From Cellulomonas sp. PhB143 (GTDB lineage Bacteria; Actinomycetota; Actinomycetes; Actinomycetales; Cellulomonadaceae), in the NCBI RefSeq assembly GCF_003752595.1, contig NZ_RKIJ01000013.1, forward strand, positions 186,001 through 250,000: a stretch of DNA of 64,000 bases, given 5' to 3'. The notes beneath the pieces are model-generated. The model did not search any database. It was not told where the DNA came from and saw only the letters and a list, made by a program, of their open reading frames with translations. A program made the translations under genes and the position numbers. Shown here piece after piece: positions 27,452 to 37,491 of this stretch (within the stretch, counting starts at the first letter, position 1; every line of letters starts with the position of its first letter).

Positions 27452-27484
27452 AAGGCCCGCACCCGGGCGACGGGTGCGGGCCTT
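27452..27484. terminator. Bidirectional terminator between lnt and rbpA
   Basis: A perfect 13-bp stem (27452-27464 with 27472-27484) and 7-nt loop lies between the convergent genes lnt and rbpA. The arms begin with AAGG and end with CCTT, so each strand has a short terminal T pair. It can serve both genes. Confidence 0.75.
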
Positions 27485-27499
27485 CGACAGCGCGGGCGG

Positions 27500-27844
27500 T
27501 CAGGCGCTGCGGCGCAGCTTCCCCGCGCGCAGCAGGTCGAGACGCTCGTCGAGCAGCTCCTCCAGCTCGGAGATGGTGCGGCGCTCGAGCAGCATGTCCC
27601 AGTGGGTGCGCGGCGGCTTGGACGCCTTGGGCTCGGGGCGCTCAGCGTCGCGCAGGAGCGCCTCCTCGCCGCAACGGCACTCCCAGACCGGGGGGACCTC
27701 GGCCTCGGTCGAGAACGGCAGGATGATCGTGTGGCCGTTCGGGCAGTCGTAGTGGGCCTGGAAGCGGGGGGCGAAGTCGACGCCCTCGTCGGTCTCCATG
27801 CTCTTCGAGCCGATGCTCATTCCACGCAACGAACGGTCGGGCAT
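27500..27844 (-). CDS. rbpA: RNA polymerase-binding protein RbpA
   Basis: Actinobacterial transcription factor that binds RNA polymerase and the housekeeping sigma factor and stabilises open complexes. The 114-residue protein shows MPDRSLRGMSIGSKSMETDE (the N-terminal tail and core-binding part), the zinc-binding-type CPNGHTI and CRCGEEA segments, and the C-terminal sigma-interacting helix around THWDMLLERRTISELEELLD. The ATG at 27844 has GGAGG 6 nt upstream. A GGAAC-N18-GTT sequence at 27888-27913 fits a sigma-R/sigma-H-type promoter, as known for rbpA in Streptomyces. Confidence 0.95.
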   Translation of the reverse strand: MPDRSLRGMSIGSKSMETDEGVDFAPRFQAHYDCPNGHTIILPFSTEAEVPPVWECRCGEEALLRDAERPEPKASKPPRTHWDMLLERRTISELEELLDERLDLLRAGKLRRSA

Positions 27845-28154
27845 GTGGTCCTCCAAGGGGTAGCGGAAGCGTCGTCCAAAGACAGTGAACCGCCGGACGG
27901 CGATCGATGTTCCGTGGACCGGTGAAGGTCCCGTGAACGTGCGCACTCATCGCCGGGACAGCGCGCCGGAACGCCAGTCAAGGTTTCCAGGCGCGCACCG
28001 GCGCTGCAAGTCGGCGGCCGCCGGAATGAGCAAGGACACACCACGGGCGCCCGGGCACGGGGTCGCTATGCCCGTGGCCGTGCCCGTGGCCGGCGGCAGC
28101 GACACGGACGTCACCGCGAGCGCCGGCAGCAGACCTTCACCTAGCGTGAGAGGC
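27845..28154. other. Divergent gap between rbpA and the VOC remnant
   Basis: About 310 bp without a convincing gene. It holds the rbpA leader and the candidate sigma-R-type promoter (27888-27913), a 12-bp tandem duplication TGCCCGTGGCCG (28069-28092), and, at its right end, the -10 box TAGCGT (28142-28147) for the rightward genes. An open frame reaching left to 27885 has no family similarity. Confidence 0.6.
27888..27913 (-). promoter_or_regulatory. Sigma-R/SigH-type promoter of rbpA
   Basis: On the minus strand GGAAC (27913-27909) is separated by exactly 18 nt from GTT (27890-27888), matching the thiol-oxidative-stress sigma factor consensus GGAAY-N18/19-GTT. Transcription would begin near 27880 and give a leader of about 36 nt carrying the GGAGG ribosome site. 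Confidence 0.65.
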
Positions 28155-28289
28155 ATGGACCTCACCCTGCGCACCACGCGCTTCCCGCACACCCTGGCCA
28201 TGAAGGACCTCGACGCCACGGTCGAGCGGCTCCGGGCCGCGGGCGCGGACCCGGCGGGCACCATGGTCCGCATCGACGAGGTCCGCTGA
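28155..28289 (+). pseudogene. VOC/glyoxalase-family remnant reduced to 44 codons
   Basis: The short frame MDLTLRTTRFPHT + LAMKDLDATVERLRAAGAD + PAGTMVRIDEVR is three separate pieces of a VOC-superfamily protein joined in frame: the first beta strand, a late helix, and the terminal DPAGNxVRI-type strand. A full VOC gene often stands directly before a UvrA-like gene in actinobacteria. Two in-frame deletions have removed most of the protein and all likely metal ligands except perhaps one. The original leaderless start survives (TAGCGT at 28142-28147, 7 nt). It now works, if at all, as a leader peptide for the next gene, whose GTG follows 1 nt after the stop. Confidence 0.65.
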
Positions 28290-28290
28290 G

Positions 28291-30641
<2,351 letters not shown>

Positions 30642-30645
<4 letters not shown>

Positions 30646-30692
30646 CCGCGCAGCCCGACGCCGCCGCACCGGAGATGGGTTCCCGGCCGTGA
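30642..30692 (+). CDS. Possible 16-residue coupling ORF
   Basis: The frame begins with an ATG overlapping the UvrA-like stop (ATGA) and ends with a TGA overlapping the next GTG start (GTGA). The peptide, MTAQPDAAAPEMGSRP, has no recognisable domain. Such exact overlaps at both ends suggest translational coupling rather than a functional peptide. Confidence 0.4.
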
Positions 30693-31210
30693 TCCTGTCG
30701 AAGGACCGCGACCCGCGCCTGGTGACCGTGCGTCGCGGTGGCACCCTGACCGACGCCGACCACCACCTGCTTGCGCTGTGGGCCGCGGGCTGCGCCGAGC
30801 GCGTGCTCGGCCTCTTCGAGGCGGCGCGGCCCGACGACGCCCGGCCGCGCCAGGCCATCGAGCACGCCCGGCGGTGGGCCGCGGGCGAGGTCACGATGAC
30901 GCAGGCCCGCACGGCGGGCGGTCACGCCATGGGCGCGGCCCGGGAGCTCCGGGGCGCCGCCCGGCACGCCGCGTACGCGGCGGGTCAGGCCGCGGTGGTC
31001 GCGCACGTCGCGGCGCACGACCTGGGCGCCGCCGCGTACGCGATCAAGGCTGCGTCGGCCGACGCAGCCGCGAAGGGCGAGGACGCCGAGGCGGCGCGGC
31101 TCGCCGAGCGCGACCGGCAGCGGGAACTGGTGCCCGCGGTCGTCCGCGCGCTGGTGCTCGACGACCAGCGGCGGCGCAGCGCGATCTGCTGGCACGTGTT
31201 CGACGACTGA
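30689..31210 (+). CDS. Imm-5-like (putative immunity) domain protein
   Basis: A 173-residue, alanine-rich, all-helical protein similar to the Imm-5-like family: ALWAAGCAERVLGLFE, then DDARPRQAIEHARRWAAGE and repeated Ala/His helices (AARHAAYAAGQAAVVAHVA), ending in a charged helix. The family name comes from predicted immunity proteins of polymorphic toxins, but many members stand alone and have no shown role. No toxin gene is nearby. The GTG at 30689 overlaps the end of a 16-codon frame that itself overlaps the UvrA-like gene, so the two are probably cotranscribed. It converges on the VOC gene. Confidence 0.7.
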   Translation: MILSKDRDPRLVTVRRGGTLTDADHHLLALWAAGCAERVLGLFEAARPDDARPRQAIEHARRWAAGEVTMTQARTAGGHAMGAARELRGAARHAAYAAGQAAVVAHVAAHDLGAAAYAIKAASADAAAKGEDAEAARLAERDRQRELVPAVVRALVLDDQRRRSAICWHVFDD

Positions 31211-31228
31211 GCAGGTCGAGCGGGACAC

Positions 31229-31942
31229 TCACCCGGCGTCCGGCCGCTCCCGCAGCCAGAGCTCCTGACCGTCGGGGTCGGCGAGCCGAAACGTGCCGTC
31301 GGGCCCCCTTCTCGCCACGCGCGACGCGCCGAGCGCGAGCAGCCTGGCGAGGTCGCCGTCCAGATCGTCGGTACTGAGGGCGAGGTGCTGGCGGATCCGC
31401 CCGGTCACCGGTGCGACGGGAGGTCCGGACCAGGAGATCTTCGTGCCGCCCGCGGGCGCCTGCACCGCGGTCTCTCCGTCGCGGTCCCAGACCAGCGGCC
31501 AGTCCAGGGCCGAGCTCCAGAACTGGCCGAGCTCGCGAGTCCCCTCACCGTTCAGCTCGCCGAGCACGCCGCAGCCCTCGAGGTAGGCGTTGCCCGGCGG
31601 TATCACGCAGAACTCGTTGCCTTCCGGGTCGGCGAGAACGACGTGGCCCTCGTCCGGGGTCTGACCGACGTCGAGATGGCTTGCTCCCAGGCGGAGGGCG
31701 GACGCCACGGTGGCGTCCATGTCCCGGTGGGTGGTGCTCGTCAGGTGCAGGTGGGCGCGGTTCGGCCCCGACCTCGCCTCGGGTCTCGCGCAGAAGGCGA
31801 GGCCGAGCTGGCCCGCCGCGCCCGGGAGCTGCGGACCGTAGATGCCGTCCGAGCTGTCCCGTTCGAGAAGCTCCGCCCAGAAGCGCGCCAGCCGGCCAGG
31901 GTCGTGAGCGTCGAAGACCACCCAGTCCAGTCGAAGGGTCAT
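31229..31942 (-). CDS. Two-domain VOC (glyoxalase/bleomycin-resistance-like) protein
   Basis: A 237-residue protein made of two glyoxalase-like modules. The first (about residues 1-110) begins RLDWVVFDAHDPGRLARFWA and ends VLADPEGNEFCVI; the second (about 120-235) has GQFWSSALDW, HLALSTDDLDGDL and ends FRLADPDGQELWL. This double-module form is common in actinobacterial proteins of unknown substrate. Metal ligands are incomplete, so binding or sequestration is as likely as catalysis. The ATG at 31942 is leaderless (TAGCGT at 31950-31955 on this strand, 7 nt). Confidence 0.85.
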   Translation of the reverse strand: MTLRLDWVVFDAHDPGRLARFWAELLERDSSDGIYGPQLPGAAGQLGLAFCARPEARSGPNRAHLHLTSTTHRDMDATVASALRLGASHLDVGQTPDEGHVVLADPEGNEFCVIPPGNAYLEGCGVLGELNGEGTRELGQFWSSALDWPLVWDRDGETAVQAPAGGTKISWSGPPVAPVTGRIRQHLALSTDDLDGDLARLLALGASRVARRGPDGTFRLADPDGQELWLRERPDAG

Positions 31943-32040
31943 GTCTGCAACGCTAGGTCGCGCCGACGGCGGTGCACCAGGCAATTCTCCTCGGCGCCTT
32001 CGCGCGAGATCGCGCTCCCGATGCCTCTTTGGGGTTGAGA

Positions 32041-33033
32041 TCACCGCGTCCCGAGGAGGGTGTCCAGCTGCCTCTGGGCCGCAGCTCCCCATCCCGTCGG
32101 GTCGTCGCCGGTCGGAACGAGAGCCCACGTGTACCAGAGCACGAGGGCGTCCCACCAGTGCTCCTCGACGGGCGTCAGCCGGCGCACCGACTGGTAGCCG
32201 GAGAAGAAGGCCGCGTGGACCTCGGCGGGAACGGGCCCCCAGTGACGAAAGCGGGTCCCGAGCATCACCGCCGAGCGGGCCAGCTCGTCGATGCACCAGT
32301 CGAGCCGTACCTCTTCGAAGTCGATGACCGCGACGATCGCCGGGCCGGCAGCGAGCACGTTCGACGAACGGAAGTCTCCGTGGACCAGCTGGACCGGGGG
32401 CAAGCCCGGCGGCGCCGCGGCCACGAGGCGGCGCATCATGCGGCGACCGGCCGCGGGCACATGCGCCGGCGCGGCGCCGAGCCACCCCGTGATGCGCGCT
32501 GGCAAGGGCTCGGGGCGCTCGGCGGACCGGACGAGCTCGTCGGCCGCCGGGTAGGCGGCGAGGGCCCGGTGAAGCTCGGCGAGGGTCGCCCCGGCGGCTC
32601 TGACCTGGACGGCGTCGTCCACGTCGAGGAGATCGCCGTCGACGACGCGCTGGAGGCTCATCGAGACGTTGTCCAGCTCGACCTGGTGACGACCGTCCAA
32701 GGCCGGCAGCGGTGCGGAGACGGGCAGTGACTCGCTGTCGAGCCACGCGGTGAGGCGAGCCACGCGGGATAGGTGCGCAAAGCGGGACGAGGCGACGGAC
32801 CACTTGGCGAGCAGCCGGCCCGACGGCGTCACGACCCATGCCAGCGCGTTGCGGTCGCTGATGACGATGCGTTCGCATCGATCGATCGCGAGACCCCAGT
32901 GCGCGAGCAGGGTCGTCGCCACCCAGCGGCCGGCCGACGCCGCGTCGCGGAATCCGAACCGCGCGCGCAGCGCTTCCGCAGGATCGACCGTCTCCCACAA
33001 CATCTCGATCACGGGCATCTGCGGCTCAGGCAC
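32041..33033 (-). CDS. Phosphotransferase of the APH/choline kinase fold
   Basis: A 330-residue kinase-like protein of the aminoglycoside phosphotransferase family. The Brenner-type catalytic loop VHGDFRSSNVL is at about residue 218 and the metal-binding segment VIDFEEVRLDW at about 238; the N-lobe has SGRLLAKWS with the likely ATP-binding lysine. Family members phosphorylate antibiotics, amino sugars, choline or homoserine, and the substrate cannot be told here. The GTG at 33033 is used; ATG at 33018 is an alternative. Base composition is visibly less GC-rich than in the flanking housekeeping genes, consistent with an accessory gene. Confidence 0.82.
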   Translation of the reverse strand: MPEPQMPVIEMLWETVDPAEALRARFGFRDAASAGRWVATTLLAHWGLAIDRCERIVISDRNALAWVVTPSGRLLAKWSVASSRFAHLSRVARLTAWLDSESLPVSAPLPALDGRHQVELDNVSMSLQRVVDGDLLDVDDAVQVRAAGATLAELHRALAAYPAADELVRSAERPEPLPARITGWLGAAPAHVPAAGRRMMRRLVAAAPPGLPPVQLVHGDFRSSNVLAAGPAIVAVIDFEEVRLDWCIDELARSAVMLGTRFRHWGPVPAEVHAAFFSGYQSVRRLTPVEEHWWDALVLWYTWALVPTGDDPTGWGAAAQRQLDTLLGTR

Positions 33034-33127
33034 CGGGCCATCCCACCATGTCCCGCGGTCGACGGCGCTACGCAGGTCCGAGGGCGCCCGGGCCCACTGG
33101 CCGCTGGACCGTGTGCGACCATGAACC

Positions 33128-33526
33128 GTGGCGGTCCTCGACGATGTGCGATCGCTGTGCAGCGAGCTGGAGCGGTCGTACCCGGTCTACGTACGCGGCC
33201 GGCTGAAGTTCCGGGTCAAGCAGATCGTGTACGTCGCGTTCTCCCTCGATGAGCGAGTGATGGGCTTCGCCTTTCCGAGAGAGGAGCGGGCAGCGCTCGT
33301 GGCGAGCGACCCGGTCAAGTTCCAGCTGCCGGGGGATTCCGACCTTCGATTCAACTGGGTGCACGCCGAGCTCGCCGCGCTCGATCCGGCCGAGGCGCGC
33401 GAACTCGTCGTCGACGCGTGGCGCATGGTCGTCCCACAGAAGGTCGCCCGGGCCTACGACCTGGCCCATCCTGGCGGCCTGGCTGAGCTCGACGACCGTC
33501 ACCAGAGCGGAAGCGCGGACTCATGA
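33128..33526 (+). CDS. MmcQ/YjbR-like protein
   Basis: A 132-residue protein of the MmcQ/YjbR fold, with the usual strand order: SYPVYVRGRLKFRVKQIVYVAFS (strand-turn-strand, key residues), GFAFPREERAALVAS, FNWVHAELAALDPAEARELV and VVPQKVARAY. The fold is widespread, possibly DNA-binding, and of unknown function. The start is a GTG at 33128; an ATG 7 bp upstream is out of frame. Divergent from the phosphotransferase across a 94-bp gap. Confidence 0.75.
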   Translation: MAVLDDVRSLCSELERSYPVYVRGRLKFRVKQIVYVAFSLDERVMGFAFPREERAALVASDPVKFQLPGDSDLRFNWVHAELAALDPAEARELVVDAWRMVVPQKVARAYDLAHPGGLAELDDRHQSGSADS

Positions 33527-34284
33527 CAGGAGGACGTCGCCGACACGTTTCTCGCGCAGATCGGCCCAGGCAGTTCGCGCTAACCCGGCGCCGATAATGT
33601 GCATTATGTCAGAACAGGCGCTGATGGACGGCCGCGCCGCTCCTCGCTCGACCCTGCTCCGCCTGCCGCAGAGCGGCAGGTTCGCGAGGTCGTGCGCCGG
33701 CCCACCGACGACGACGACCGCCGCGAGCCGACGCGCCGGTCGCTCCGGCACAGGCGGCCCCGACGACGGCCTCGGCACAGATCCCGTCGGGCTGGACGGC
33801 GCACGTCGGCACGTCGTGATTCACGCCACGCCGTGCCGACGTCCAGAACGTTCCACGCGTGAAACCGGCGGCGACCTGGGCGCTGAGCTCTCGGGCATCC
33901 GATCGGCTACCCAGGTCCTCCGTCCTCGACGGCCCTGCGACGGCGTCCGGGCCTCCCCTTGCCGCTGCGCCGCCCGCACGACGGAACTGCGCGTGCCGCT
34001 CGGTCCGCGGCGCGCGGCACGCCAGCCTGCGTCAGCACGCCGTGCTGCAGCCGGGCGATCGAGCCGGTACTGTCTGCACAATCGGACATACGGCTCAAAC
34101 CATAGTGTTTAGCACAACACAGTGGTGAGCACAGGATCCACGCTCACGCCCACGCCTACGCCCACGCCCCGCTCCGGCGTCGGCGGGCCGCCACTCCACC
34201 ACCGGGCTCACCGGGCCCAGCAGGCCCGGCAGAGCCCAGCACCGCCGAGCGATGCACGGCCCGCATGCCTGAGAGGCTGTGGGC
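33527..34284. other. Low-coding stretch with palindromes and possible gene relics
   Basis: About 750 bp in which every long frame is Arg/Pro/Ser-rich shadow-like sequence. Landmarks: ATAATGTGCATTAT (33594-33607; ATAATG/CATTAT arms); an inverted repeat GTGTT-N6-AACAC (34105-34120) in a locally AT-richer patch; five near-perfect CACGCC hexamers (34139-34168). On the minus strand a frame from 34089 reads SIARLQHGVLTQAGVPRAAD, reminiscent of the winged-helix N-terminus of AbiEi-type antitoxins, but it degenerates within about 40 codons. The simplest reading is a decayed accessory gene region. Confidence 0.5.
34139..34168 (+). repeat. Five tandem CACGCC-type hexamers
   Basis: CACGCT, CACGCC, CACGCC, TACGCC and CACGCC follow one another without gaps. 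They lie in the non-coding stretch upstream of the methyltransferase gene. Confidence 0.7.
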
Positions 34285-35064
34285 ATGTCGGAGCCGCAGC
34301 CCGCACGACGGGCAGACCCCTCCTCCCCTGCCGACCGGGCGGCGTCGTTCGAGCGCGGCGCAGCGCTCTACGCCGGTGTGCGACCGGCGTACCCGGTCGC
34401 GTGCGTCGACTGGCTCCTTCCCGCCGGGGCCGAGCGGGTCCTCGACCTCGCGGCCGGGACCGGTCTCCTGACGACGTCGCTCGCGGCCCGCGGCCTGGAC
34501 GTCGTCGCCGTCGAACCCTCTGCGGCCATGCTCACCGAGCTCAGGGAGCGGCTGCCCGGCGTGACGACGCACCTCGGCACTGCCGAGGCGATCCCGCTCC
34601 CCGGTCGCTGCGTCGACGCGGTGCTCGTCGGGCAGGCGTGGCACTGGTTCGAGCCCTCCCGCGCGGCCGCGGAGGTCGCGCGGGTCCTGCGGCCCGGCGG
34701 GCAGGTGGGCGTCACCTGGAACGACCGGGACGAGCGGGCCGGATGGGTGGCCCGCTTCGGTGAGATCCTCCACCGGGGCGACCGGCTCGACCCCCGGACG
34801 GCCCACGATCACGCCTCCCCCGCGCTCGGTCCGGCGTTCACCGAGGTCGAGCACGCGTCGTTCCCCTGGTCCGACCGGGTCCGCACCACCGATCTCCGCA
34901 TGCTCGCCGCGTCTCGCAGCTACCTGCTCACGCTGCCCGACGACGCTCGCGACGCCCTGCTCGACGCCGTCGACCACCTTGTCCTCACCCATCCCGACCT
35001 CGCGGGACGGTCTGTGGTCGACCTGCCGTACGTCGCTCGAGCCTTTCGTGCCCGGCTGCGCTGA
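34285..35064 (+). CDS. Class I SAM-dependent methyltransferase
   Basis: A 259-residue methyltransferase; target unknown. The Rossmann motif I is VLDLAAGTGLLT at about residues 52-63, followed by the acidic VVAVEPSAAML strand that binds the SAM ribose, and VGQAWHWFEP in the motif IV region, typical of the ubiquinone/menaquinone-type methyltransferase-like family of small-molecule enzymes. ATG at 34285 is preferred (GAGGCT 6 nt upstream resembles a leaderless -10); GTG at 34279 is an alternative. It sits in the accessory-looking region and converges on the DinB-type gene. Confidence 0.85.
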   Translation: MSEPQPARRADPSSPADRAASFERGAALYAGVRPAYPVACVDWLLPAGAERVLDLAAGTGLLTTSLAARGLDVVAVEPSAAMLTELRERLPGVTTHLGTAEAIPLPGRCVDAVLVGQAWHWFEPSRAAAEVARVLRPGGQVGVTWNDRDERAGWVARFGEILHRGDRLDPRTAHDHASPALGPAFTEVEHASFPWSDRVRTTDLRMLAASRSYLLTLPDDARDALLDAVDHLVLTHPDLAGRSVVDLPYVARAFRARLR

Positions 35065-35083
35065 GCGCCCGGCGCCGGCGGGC

Positions 35084-35635
35084 TCAGTATCCGGTGCGGC
35101 CGTCGACGGCCTCGCGCAAAAGGTCCATGTGTCCCAGGTGCCGCGCGTACTCCTCGACGAGGTGCACCAGGATCCAGCGGAGGTTGACCTCCTTGCCGCG
35201 CCGCAGGCCGCGGGCGGGCACGTCGAGGTCGCGCCATCCCGCCGCGACGGCACGGGTCCGCGCCACCTCCGCGCGGTACGCCTCGACGTCCGCGGCCGCG
35301 GTGCGGGGGTCGACGTCGTCGAAGTCCCCGTCCCGGCTCTCGACCGTGCAGTAGTAGTCGGGGACGTCCTGCTCGTCCACCAGGACGACCCTCAGCCAGT
35401 AGGCCTCGACCTCGGTCAGGTGCCGGACGACGCCCACCAGGCTCATGGTCGACGGCGGCACCGAGCGCCGGCACAGCTGCTCGGCGTCCAGGTCGGCGAT
35501 CTTCAGCAGGACCGTCTCGCGGTACAGGTCCAGCCAGTGGTCCAGGACGGCCCGCTCGTCCCCGGACATGGGGCCGTCCGTGCGCGCGTCGACGACCCCC
35601 GTGACGACGAGGGGTCCGTTCTCGGTCTGTGTCAT
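35084..35635 (-). CDS. DinB-like (DUF664) protein
   Basis: A 183-residue four-helix protein of the DinB/DUF664 superfamily, whose members are often metal-dependent thiol-transferases using mycothiol or bacillithiol. The first helix holds DERAVLDHWLDLYRETVLLK; SLVGVVRHLTEVEAYW carries a His typical of the metal site; near the C-terminus ILVHLVEEYARHLGHMDLLRE supplies the paired histidines. Three conserved histidines in these positions support metal binding. Start ATG at 35635 without an evident ribosome site. Divergent from the small hydrolase gene. Confidence 0.85.
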   Translation of the reverse strand: MTQTENGPLVVTGVVDARTDGPMSGDERAVLDHWLDLYRETVLLKIADLDAEQLCRRSVPPSTMSLVGVVRHLTEVEAYWLRVVLVDEQDVPDYYCTVESRDGDFDDVDPRTAAADVEAYRAEVARTRAVAAGWRDLDVPARGLRRGKEVNLRWILVHLVEEYARHLGHMDLLREAVDGRTGY

Positions 35636-35740
35636 GGCGGCGACGCTCGCACGCGCCGTGGCCACGCACAAGGGCAATACGGCACCACGACGAGCGCCGC
35701 CCGCCTTGCCCGCCCGGCCATGACCCTCGAGGATCTCGGC

Positions 35741-36328
35741 ATGAGCGACCACGAGGTGCAGGTCCTTGCCGGTGACCCGGCGCGGGTGGCGACCGTCCTG
35801 CCAGGTTCCGGGTACACGGCCGCCGCTCCGCTGCTCGCGTACCCGAGCACGGCGCTGCACGACGCAGGCTGGACGGTACGGCAGGTGCACTGGGCTCTCG
35901 CGCCGTCGGGCGACGCCGGGTGGGCGCGGGCACGGGAGGTGTACGCAGCCACCCTGCGCGACGCGGTGCGCGCCGCACCGGGCGCCGCGCACGTCGTCGT
36001 GGCGAAGTCGCTCGGGACCCTCGCGATGCCCGCGGCGCTGGAGCTGGGGATGGTCGGCGCCTGGCTGACCCCGGTCCTCGACGGCTCGCTCGCGTCGGAG
36101 GTGCGGGCGGCCACCGCCGGGCTCGCAGCGCAGCACCTGCTCGCCGGCGGCACGGCCGATGCGATGTGGGACGGCGCCCTGGCCCGCGCCTCGCGGGCCA
36201 AGGTCCTCGAGGTGGACGGCGCGGACCACGCCCTCGAGGTGCCGGGCGCGTGGCGCCGGTCCCTCGACGCGCTCGCCGAGATCACCGCCGCCGTCGAGCT
36301 CCTCGCGGCAAGTGTCGCCGCGTCCTGA
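35741..36328 (+). CDS. Small alpha/beta hydrolase-like protein
   Basis: A 195-residue protein with an alpha/beta hydrolase core resembling the KANL3/Tex30-type or YdeN-like group: LPGSGYTAAAPLLAYPS (oxyanion loop), VVAKSLGTLAMP with the nucleophile-elbow-like K-S-L-G in place of GxSxG, WLTPVLDG, and VDGADHALEVPG with the late histidine. The serine and histidine are in place, so an esterase-like activity is possible; the substrate is unknown. The ATG at 35741 is chosen for GAGGA 7 nt upstream; an earlier ATG lies at 35720. A perfect palindromic hairpin follows the stop. Confidence 0.7.
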   Translation: MSDHEVQVLAGDPARVATVLPGSGYTAAAPLLAYPSTALHDAGWTVRQVHWALAPSGDAGWARAREVYAATLRDAVRAAPGAAHVVVAKSLGTLAMPAALELGMVGAWLTPVLDGSLASEVRAATAGLAAQHLLAGGTADAMWDGALARASRAKVLEVDGADHALEVPGAWRRSLDALAEITAAVELLAASVAAS

Positions 36329-36333
36329 GCCGC

Positions 36334-36359
36334 CACCGAGGACGGCGCCGTCCTCGGTG
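36334..36359 (+). terminator. Palindromic hairpin before the recombinase gene
   Basis: A 26-bp perfect palindrome (36334-36359, centre GGCGCC) begins 5 bp after the hydrolase stop. It would form a stem of about 10-11 bp with a minimal loop. It can end the hydrolase transcript before the recombinase promoter (TATGGT at 36374-36379). Confidence 0.6.
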
Positions 36360-36417
36360 TCCGAGGCTGCCCGTATGGTCCGGTGTGTCCGTAGCGGGTG
36401 TGCGAAGGGAACCAACG

Positions 36418-37491
36418 GTGGCGAGTCCTCCACGCGTCGAGCGCCTGACGGTGGCGCAGGCCGTCGACGCCTACCTGGCGGCGGTGGCCTCGCAGACCGC
36501 CCGCGGCGTGCTGGCTCCGACGACGCAGCGCAGCTACGAGCGCGACCTGCGCGAGCTCGTGCGCCTGGTCGGACCGGACGTGGTGCTCGACGACCTGGAG
36601 GGGCCGGACGTCGACGACGCCCTGGTCCGCTACCAGGCCACGCCGGACGGCCGGTTCCGGGACCCCTCCTCCCCCGCCGCGCGCGCCGGGCGCTCGCCGG
36701 CGACCGTGAACCGGTTCCGTCAGTCGCTCTCGAGGTTCTTCTCCCACGCGGCGCTGCACGGGTGGGTCCAGGTCGACCCGTTCCGCTGGGCCGCGCCCCC
36801 GGCCCGCGTGCGGGGCGGGCTCCGCACCGCACGCACCGCGCTCTCGGGCACGGCTGCCCGGTCCCTGCTCGTGGCGGCCGACGACGAGGCGCGGCCCGGG
36901 CGCGCCGACCAGGACCTGTCGGCGCGCGACCGCCTCGTGGTGGCCCTGCTCCTGATCCTCGGCCCCCGCGTGTCGGAGCTGGTGCGCGCCGACGTCGACG
37001 ACCTCGTGCGCGAGCCCGGCGAGACGAGGTGGCGCATCCACGGCAAGGGCGGCGGCGTGCGCACGGTCACGCTCTCGCCCCACCTCGTGACCGCGTTGGA
37101 CGCCTACCTCACCGCCTCCCGGCCGGCGCTCGCCGCGCGCCGGCCCCATGACCCCGACACGAGGCGCGCCCTCTTCCTCACCTGGCGCGGGCGCCGGCTG
37201 GACACGCAAGGCGTGCGGGCGCTCGTGTCGCGGGCGGTGGCGCGCATGCCGGCGGCCTACCGGCGCGAGACGACCCCGCACGCGCTGCGCCACACGACGG
37301 CGACCGTCCTGGTCGCGGACGGCTGGGACGTCAAGGTCGTGGCCGAGCTGCTCGGGCACGCGTCGATCGCGACGACCGGCGTCTACCTCGACCGCATCGA
37401 GGGGGAGCTCGCCGCGGCCATCAGGGCGCACCCGCTCACGCCGGCCTCACCCCTCGGGCGGGACCCGCGGGGCGTCCCGGCTGAGCCGTAG
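36418..37491 (+). CDS. Tyrosine recombinase/integrase
   Basis: A 357-residue site-specific recombinase with all catalytic residues: R184 in LGPRVSELV, K210 in HGKGGGVRTV, H288 and R291 in HALRHTTATVL, H314 in LGHASI and Y323 in TTGVYLDR. The N-terminal SAM-like DNA-binding domain spans about residues 10-135. It resembles XerC/XerD but has longer spacing and a separate locus; it may be a stand-alone integrase of the accessory region. The GTG at 36418 has GAAGGGA 7 nt upstream; an in-frame GTG at 36385, 5 nt after TATGGT, would be a leaderless alternative. No attachment-site duplication was recognised nearby. Confidence 0.88.
   Translation: MASPPRVERLTVAQAVDAYLAAVASQTARGVLAPTTQRSYERDLRELVRLVGPDVVLDDLEGPDVDDALVRYQATPDGRFRDPSSPAARAGRSPATVNRFRQSLSRFFSHAALHGWVQVDPFRWAAPPARVRGGLRTARTALSGTAARSLLVAADDEARPGRADQDLSARDRLVVALLLILGPRVSELVRADVDDLVREPGETRWRIHGKGGGVRTVTLSPHLVTALDAYLTASRPALAARRPHDPDTRRALFLTWRGRRLDTQGVRALVSRAVARMPAAYRRETTPHALRHTTATVLVADGWDVKVVAELLGHASIATTGVYLDRIEGELAAAIRAHPLTPASPLGRDPRGVPAEP

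Noticed and set aside
33597-34112. Plus-strand frame of about 170 codons in the gene-poor stretch
   Set aside because: Arg/Pro/Ser-rich composition, no ribosome site and no domain; treated as non-coding.
34103-34120. NrdR-box-like or 16-bp-motif-like sequence TAGTGTTTAGCAC
   Set aside because: Shares only TAGTGT with the 16-bp motif and lacks the paired NrdR box; kept only as a palindrome.
34122-34763. Plus-strand frame beginning with Thr-Pro repeats
   Set aside because: Runs out of frame through the methyltransferase gene, whose motifs are clear.
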